In this document: positions 43,665-48,261 of the stretch, piece by piece | Layout: every line of letters begins with the position of its first letter | Numbering within the stretch: position 1 is the stretch's first letter | The notes under the pieces: model-generated | Databases searched by the model: none | What the model saw: the letters and a program-made list of their open reading frames with translations, nothing else | Told to the model about the DNA's origin: nothing | NCBI RefSeq assembly: GCF_014762765.1 | Contig: NZ_JABURH010000129.1 | Span: 1-48,261, forward strand | Length of the DNA: 48,261 bases | Source: Alcanivorax sp. | GTDB taxonomy: Bacteria; Pseudomonadota; Gammaproteobacteria; Pseudomonadales; Alcanivoracaceae | Reading direction: 5' to 3' | Position numbers and translations under genes: made by a program

Positions 43665-43910
43665 AGTTGCAAGTTGAAAGCCGCAAGGCGCGGGAGAGGT
43701 CCGAGCCATACGATGACTGCCTGCGCCGCGCTTGACGCTTGTCGAGACAAGACCGTAAAGGCCGCGCCATCTCACTGAGCACGGCCTTTACGGTTATACG
43801 CTCTGGTAAGGGGGAGGCGTGGCCCCGTTACCGGCAATCGCGGTCAGAGCCTAAGTCAGGGGCACCCAGTCCTACCGCGCCTTGCAACTTTAAACTTTCA
43901 ACTTGCAACT
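43665..43910. repeat. Stop-associated inverted repeat, copy D, with an inner hairpin
   Basis: 246 bp between the RND gene (its stop is 3 bp away) and the exchanger. Left arm AGTTGCAAGTTGAAAG; right arm GCCTTGCAACTTTAAAC then TTTCAACTTGCAACT. The core begins AAGGCGCGGGAGAGGTC as in copies B and C. It is longer than the others because it includes ACCGTAAAGGCCG (43752-43764) with CGGCCTTTACGGT (43782-43794), a perfect 13-bp stem. It accounts for most of the 324-bp gap. Confidence 0.8.
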
Positions 43911-43913
43911 CAT

Positions 43914-46900
43914 TCACGCATGTTCCTCTCTCCCCGGCTTGATGCCATAAACCAGGGTATAGAGAACCGGTACCACAATCAGGGTCAGAATCGTGGCGAA
44001 GCCCAGGCCGAACATGATCACCACCGCCATGGATTCGAAGAAGGCATCGAACAACAGCGGGATCATGCCGAGGATGGTAGTCACCGCTGCCATGCACACC
44101 GGTCGCACCCGGGAAATGGACGCTGTCACCACCGCCTCAAACGGCGGCAGGGATTCCATCTCCAGCTTGATCTGCTCCACCAGCACGATGCCGTTCTTCA
44201 CCAGCATGCCGGACAGGCTGAGGAAACCCAGCAACGCCATAAACCCGAAGGGCGCATTGAGCAGCAGCAAACCCAGGGTCACACCGATGATGGCCAGCGG
44301 TACCGTGGCCCAGATCACCAACGGCTGGCGCAGGGAGTCAAACAGCAGCATGGTGATGATGAACATGAACAGATAGCCCATGGGCAGGCTGCCGAACACC
44401 GCGGCCTGGGCATCTTTCGAGGCTTCATACTCACCGCCCCAGGCCAGGGAATATCCCGGCGGCAATTCCAGCTCGGCAATGGCCGGGCGGATCCGGCGCA
44501 GCACCTGATCGGCGGTTTCATCGCCGAGCACATCCGGCTCAGCCTGCACGGTCAGGGTGCGCTTGCGATCCCGACGCAGGATCAGCGCATTCTCCCATTC
44601 GGTGCGGAAATCGGACACTACCTGGGTAATGGGTATATAGGTGGCATAGACCGGTGACCATACCTGCACATCATTCAGGTTGTCGGCACTGAGTCGCTCA
44701 TCTTCCGGTGGCCGGGCCACAATGGGTAACAGCTGGCTACCGTCCCGGTACAACCCGACGGTGCGACCACTGAAGTTCAGCGCCAGGGTATTATCCAGAT
44801 CTTCCCGGCTGATCCCGGCACGGCGCGCCTGAGCCTCCTGGAACTGGGGACGAATCACTTTTTCCTGCTGACGCCAGTCATGGCGAATGCTTTCCAGACC
44901 ACCATCTTCACGCATGATCGCCTGGGCCTTCAGGCCCAGCTCACGCAGGGTCTGCGGGTCCGGGCCGCTGAAGCGAGCCTCGATGGACGCCGGCGGGCTG
45001 GGGCCAATCATCAGGCGTTTCACCTTGGCAAAGGCCTGCAGGTGCTCTTCGCCTATCAGTTGCCGGGTAGCAGACAGGGCCGTATCGATCTGCTCCCGTT
45101 CGCCGACCTGAACAATCAACTGGGCATAGCTGGGGTAACTTTTTTCCGGGTTGTAGGGCAACATGAAACGCTCCGCCCCGCGACCGATGGTGCTGGTCAC
45201 CCCGGTGACTTCGTCCATCTCCAGCAGCGACGCTTCCAGGCGTTCCACGGCCTCGCGGGTGGCGCGGATATCACTGCCCTGGGGCAGCCAGTAATCCACC
45301 AGGAACATGGGCGTATTGGAGGGCGGGAAGAAGGCCTGCTTGACTGCCCCGAAGCCTACCACTGCCACCACTAGCAGGACGCCCATGCCGGACAGGGTAA
45401 GCACCCGATGGTGAATGGCCCGGTCCAGCAGGCGTCGGTAGATTACGAAGATCTTTCCTCTGTAGGGATCTTCGGCCTCACCATCCGCACCGCCCACATC
45501 CTTGTCGGAGAAAAACAGGTCGGCAAAGAACGGCACCAGGGTCACCGCGGTGATCCAGCTGAGCAGCAATGAAATCAGCAGCACCCAGAACAGGGTATTG
45601 GTGTATTCCCCGGTGGCATCCTCGGACAGGCCGATGGGCGCAAACGCCATGATGGCGATCACCGTGGCCCCGAGCAGCGGCCAGATGGTCTGGCGGACAA
45701 TATCCACCGCCGCTTCCAGTTTCGACATGCCGCGCTTCATGCCCACCAGGATTCCCTCGGTGACCACGATGGCGTTATCCACCAGCATCCCCAGGGCGAT
45801 GATCAACGCCCCCAGGGAAATCCGTTGCAGATCAATGGCCAGCATCTTCATGACGATAAAGGTGCCAAGGATGGTGAGCAGCAACACCCCTCCCATCAAC
45901 AGGCCGGAACGCACCCCCATGAACACCAGCAGCACCGCAATCACGATGGCAATAGCCTCGGCCAGATTTAACAGGAAAGCCCCTACCGAACTGTCCACCT
46001 CCTGCGGCTGGTTGTAGACCGTGGCCAGTTCCATGCCCGCCGGTCGCTGATACTCCAGTTCGGCCAAGCGCTGCTCCACCCGAGCACCCACTTCCACCAC
46101 GTTGACCCCCTTGGAAAATGAAATCCCCAGGGTCAGGGCCGCATCACCGTTGAAGCGATAAAGGTGGTTAGGTACTTCCGCATAGCCCCGCTCAATAGTG
46201 GCCACATCGCGCAGGTAGACCAGCTCATCGGCGCCCGGGTCGGAAATCAGCAGATCTCCCATGTCCTGGACGGTGGGGAACTCGCCAGTGGGGTAAATAC
46301 GGATGTACTCATCCCCCACCCTGACCTTGCCCGCAGGATTCACCGTATTCTGGGTCTGCAGCAGGGAGAAGATCCGTTCCGGGCTGATACCAAGGGACGC
46401 CAACCGGGTGCGGGAAATCTCCACCAGCACCTGCTCCTGACGCTGGCCGCCCACCACAACTTTGCCCACACCTTTCACCAGCACCAGTTCCCGGGTCAGG
46501 TAGTCGGCGTAATCCTGCATTTCCTGATAGCGGTAACCGTCTCCGGTAATCGCCAGCAGAATGCCGTACACGTCACCGAAATCATCCATCACCTGAATGG
46601 TACCCACACCCGGAGGCAGCTCCGGTTGCAAATCAGTGAGCTTGTGGCGTAGTTCGTCCCAGATCTGTTTGAGCTGACTGGACCGGTAGGTGGGCTTCAT
46701 CTCCACCTGCACCTGGGACAGTCCATTGCTGGAAATGGAGGTGACGTAATCAACGTAAGGAAGATTCTGGATGGCCATTTCCACCGGCAGAGTCACTTCC
46801 TCTTCCACTTGGCGGGGCGAAGCACCCGGGTAACTGGTGATCACCATGGCGGTCTTGATAGTGAACTCCGGGTCTTCCAGCTGGCCCAGACGGGTAAAGC

Positions 46901-46982
46901 TGACAATCCCCCCCACCAGCAGAATCAGGGTGAACAGCCAGCTCACCACCCGGTGGCGAATGCTGTATGCGGCGATATTCAT
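43914..46982 (-). CDS. RND efflux pump inner-membrane transporter
   Basis: 1022 residues, twelve predicted transmembrane helices and two large periplasmic loops, the HAE1/AcrB-like plan. N-terminal RLGQLEDPEFTIKTAMVITSYPGAS and TLPVEMAIQNLPYVDYVTS are typical. Helix 4 reads LGMLVDNAIVV: D402 is present, but the second Asp of the AcrB pair is Asn (403), as in a subset of RND pumps. The C-terminal half has GMLVKNGIVLVEQIK, another helix-10 landmark. It couples proton entry to export of drugs or lipophilic compounds. Its ATG shares one base with the adaptor stop (TAATG), so translation is coupled. No outer-membrane factor gene is visible. Confidence 0.95.
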   Translation of the reverse strand: MNIAAYSIRHRVVSWLFTLILLVGGIVSFTRLGQLEDPEFTIKTAMVITSYPGASPRQVEEEVTLPVEMAIQNLPYVDYVTSISSNGLSQVQVEMKPTYRSSQLKQIWDELRHKLTDLQPELPPGVGTIQVMDDFGDVYGILLAITGDGYRYQEMQDYADYLTRELVLVKGVGKVVVGGQRQEQVLVEISRTRLASLGISPERIFSLLQTQNTVNPAGKVRVGDEYIRIYPTGEFPTVQDMGDLLISDPGADELVYLRDVATIERGYAEVPNHLYRFNGDAALTLGISFSKGVNVVEVGARVEQRLAELEYQRPAGMELATVYNQPQEVDSSVGAFLLNLAEAIAIVIAVLLVFMGVRSGLLMGGVLLLTILGTFIVMKMLAIDLQRISLGALIIALGMLVDNAIVVTEGILVGMKRGMSKLEAAVDIVRQTIWPLLGATVIAIMAFAPIGLSEDATGEYTNTLFWVLLISLLLSWITAVTLVPFFADLFFSDKDVGGADGEAEDPYRGKIFVIYRRLLDRAIHHRVLTLSGMGVLLVVAVVGFGAVKQAFFPPSNTPMFLVDYWLPQGSDIRATREAVERLEASLLEMDEVTGVTSTIGRGAERFMLPYNPEKSYPSYAQLIVQVGEREQIDTALSATRQLIGEEHLQAFAKVKRLMIGPSPPASIEARFSGPDPQTLRELGLKAQAIMREDGGLESIRHDWRQQEKVIRPQFQEAQARRAGISREDLDNTLALNFSGRTVGLYRDGSQLLPIVARPPEDERLSADNLNDVQVWSPVYATYIPITQVVSDFRTEWENALILRRDRKRTLTVQAEPDVLGDETADQVLRRIRPAIAELELPPGYSLAWGGEYEASKDAQAAVFGSLPMGYLFMFIITMLLFDSLRQPLVIWATVPLAIIGVTLGLLLLNAPFGFMALLGFLSLSGMLVKNGIVLVEQIKLEMESLPPFEAVVTASISRVRPVCMAAVTTILGMIPLLFDAFFESMAVVIMFGLGFATILTLIVVPVLYTLVYGIKPGREEHA

Positions 46983-48055
46983 TACAGCCCCCGCTCTTTC
47001 ACCAGCTCACGTACCGTCTGCCCCTCTTCCAGATGATGGACACCAGCACTCACCACTCGGTCTCCGACTTGCAGGCCATCAAGAATTTCCACCCCTTCAC
47101 CGACCACCTGACCAAGCATCACCGGTACCGCCGTCACCGTACCCACCTTGCCCTGCGGCTGGTATCGCCAGACAAAGGCCCCCTCCTTACCGTCCTGTTT
47201 GAACACTGCCTCCACTGGTACCTGCAAGTGGTCGGTGGACGTCTTGCGGATCTGACTCAGGTCGATGGCCACATCCACACTCATTCCCGGCAGAACCAGC
47301 AACCCTTCCGGATTGGCCATGGTCAGAGTGATGTTGTAGGTCTGGGTACGCGCATCGGCGCTGGCTTCGTGTTCCTTGTAGCTGGCCTTGAAGGTACGGT
47401 TGGGCGCTCCTTCAAAACGCACCGTGGGCTGATAATCTTCACCGCCTTCTCTCAGGTTGGTGAAGAAGCGTTCCGAGACAGCGAACTCGATGTCGATATT
47501 GTCATCGCCCTGCAAATAGAGGATCGGCTCCTTGGCCTGCACAAACTGGTAGTTCTCCACCTCGGTGCGCGCCACCGTACCCTCATAAGGCGCCTTGATA
47601 CGAGTGTATTCCACGTTGTCTCGGGCCTGACTCAGGGCGGCCCGGGCCTGCCGCCGTCGTGCCTGCAATTCGTCGAATTGGGCTTCGGAAATCACCCCGC
47701 GCTCGCGCAGGCTGATACCCCGCTGATACTGGCTCTCGGCAAGATCGTACTGGGCCTGACGGTCGGCCAGCTGATTGTTGAAATCCGCCGGATCCAGGGC
47801 CGCCAGCAGCTGCCCCTTCTTCACCTGTTCACCGGCACGCACCGGCAGCTTCACCAGTTGCCCGGACACCCGGAACGCCAGCTGCGAGCCTTCCGTGGCC
47901 ACCACCCGCCCCGGGTAATGACGCAATTGCCCGGCACCATCGCCATTCACCGTATACAACTTCACCGGCTGCGGCAGCGGCGCCTGCGATGGCGGTTCAT
48001 CGCCGCACCCCACCATCGCCAGAGACAGGCCAACCAGTGCCCAGAAACGTGCCAT
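46982..48055 (-). CDS. RND efflux pump periplasmic adaptor
   Basis: 357 residues from ATG 48055 (GGGAGA upstream); the frame extends 51 codons further without similarity. A lipoprotein signal MARFWALVGLSLAMVGC ends at Cys17. The lipoyl halves flank a coiled hairpin: GSQLAFRVSGQLVKLPVRAGEQVKKGQLLAALD near 55-88, a helical hairpin about 90-145 (QLADRQAQYDLAESQYQRG and AQFDELQARRRQARAALSQA) and IKAPYEGTVAR near 155. The beta-barrel and membrane-proximal domains follow to the C-terminus. It bridges the RND transporter to an outer-membrane channel. Confidence 0.95.
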   Translation of the reverse strand: MARFWALVGLSLAMVGCGDEPPSQAPLPQPVKLYTVNGDGAGQLRHYPGRVVATEGSQLAFRVSGQLVKLPVRAGEQVKKGQLLAALDPADFNNQLADRQAQYDLAESQYQRGISLRERGVISEAQFDELQARRRQARAALSQARDNVEYTRIKAPYEGTVARTEVENYQFVQAKEPILYLQGDDNIDIEFAVSERFFTNLREGGEDYQPTVRFEGAPNRTFKASYKEHEASADARTQTYNITLTMANPEGLLVLPGMSVDVAIDLSQIRKTSTDHLQVPVEAVFKQDGKEGAFVWRYQPQGKVGTVTAVPVMLGQVVGEGVEILDGLQVGDRVVSAGVHHLEEGQTVRELVKERGL

Positions 48056-48074
48056 GCGTGCTCTCCCAGTATTA

Positions 48075-48098
48075 TGGTACTTATCAGTACCAATTATC
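48075..48098 (-). promoter_or_regulatory. Palindromic operator over the pump promoter
   Basis: TGGTACT (48075-48081), TATC, AGTACCA (48086-48092) is a perfect 7-bp inverted repeat, typical in size for a TetR-type repressor. Directly upstream on the pump strand is GATAAT (48093-48098), a good -10, so a bound repressor would cover the transcript start. No clear -35 is seen at 17 bp. Confidence 0.5.
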
Positions 48099-48157
48099 AC
48101 ATACCTTGCTACAGTGTCGTGAAGCCTATTCAAAACCCTACTGGATTCTGACCTGAA

Positions 48158-48261
48158 ATGACTATGGTGTCTTTGTACAGGAACGCCGCCGCCATCCTGC
48201 CGCGACATCTTCTTGCCAATGCCGGGATCTTAACCCTGACCGCCCACACCGATTGCGTAGG
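48158..48261 (+). CDS. Possible start of a divergent gene, partial and uncertain
   Basis: An open frame begins at ATG 48158 and runs off the window (MTMVSLYRNAAAILPRHLLA ...). It could be the start of a gene divergent from the pump, the usual place for its repressor, but there is no Shine-Dalgarno and the residues do not look like a helix-turn-helix. I do not recognise it. Confidence 0.15.
   Translation, partial: MTMVSLYRNAAAILPRHLLANAGILTLTAHTDCV

Overview
The window reads as chromosomal core DNA of a marine-type gammaproteobacterium with moderately high GC. It resembles the Alcanivorax/Pseudomonas side of the class. The main reasons are gene orders: ygfB-pepP-ubiH facing a zapA-6S RNA-ygfA cluster, and tkt-epd-pgk-fba next to an ArsR-methyltransferase regulator and metK. 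The genus is an inference from gene order and protein character, not from a search. I see no tRNA, rRNA, prophage, insertion sequence, CRISPR array or plasmid function.

Layout. From 1 to 5 kb, a leftward ygfB-pepP-ubiH operon for proline-peptide cleavage and ubiquinone synthesis (ubiH is cut by the window edge) faces a rightward set of a coiled-coil protein, ZapA, 6S RNA and 5-formyl-THF cyclo-ligase. A 48-residue membrane protein converges on the last of these. From 5 to 10.6 kb lie ilvA, rpiA, an exported Ala/Glu/Lys-rich protein, an alpha/beta hydrolase, a flavin-reductase-like protein and a META-domain lipoprotein. From 10.6 to 16 kb runs the leftward central-carbon operon tkt-epd-pgk-fba. 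From 16.2 to 21 kb lies the S-adenosylmethionine cycle: a SahR-like repressor, metK, an S-adenosylhomocysteine (SAH) riboswitch, ahcY and metF. SAH is therefore probably sensed twice, by a DNA-binding repressor and by an mRNA leader.

From 21.4 to 26.2 kb lie a YbaK-type deacylase, pyruvate kinase, a DegV-family lipid-binding protein and two unrecognised helical proteins. From 26.2 to 30 kb is a formaldehyde-detoxification set: a GFA-fold protein, a LysR regulator, glutathione-dependent formaldehyde dehydrogenase and S-formylglutathione hydrolase. Next come a glutathione transferase, an exported glutaredoxin-like protein, a nitronate monooxygenase and an AraC regulator divergent from a membrane di-iron hydroxylase. 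From 35 to 39.5 kb lie a MATE exporter, a patatin-like lipase, a hydrolase, PpnP and an OsmC-like protein. From 39.9 to 43.6 kb an operon carries a sodium/calcium exchanger, an AI-2E-family permease and two paralogous lipoprotein-like proteins. The window ends with an RND efflux pump, its adaptor and a likely operator.

The other strong theme is intergenic repeats. Four copies of a 140-250 bp element bounded by GTTGCAAGTT-type arms sit directly behind stop codons. Four REP-like palindrome pairs start with GTAGGAGC. There are also a perfect 25-bp inverted repeat and one CTCTGTG-type repeat. They explain most of the longer gaps. The best leads for novelty are the riboswitch and its competing Shine-Dalgarno hairpin, the stop-associated repeat, the helical-repeat pair after degV, and the coupled permease-lipoprotein operon.
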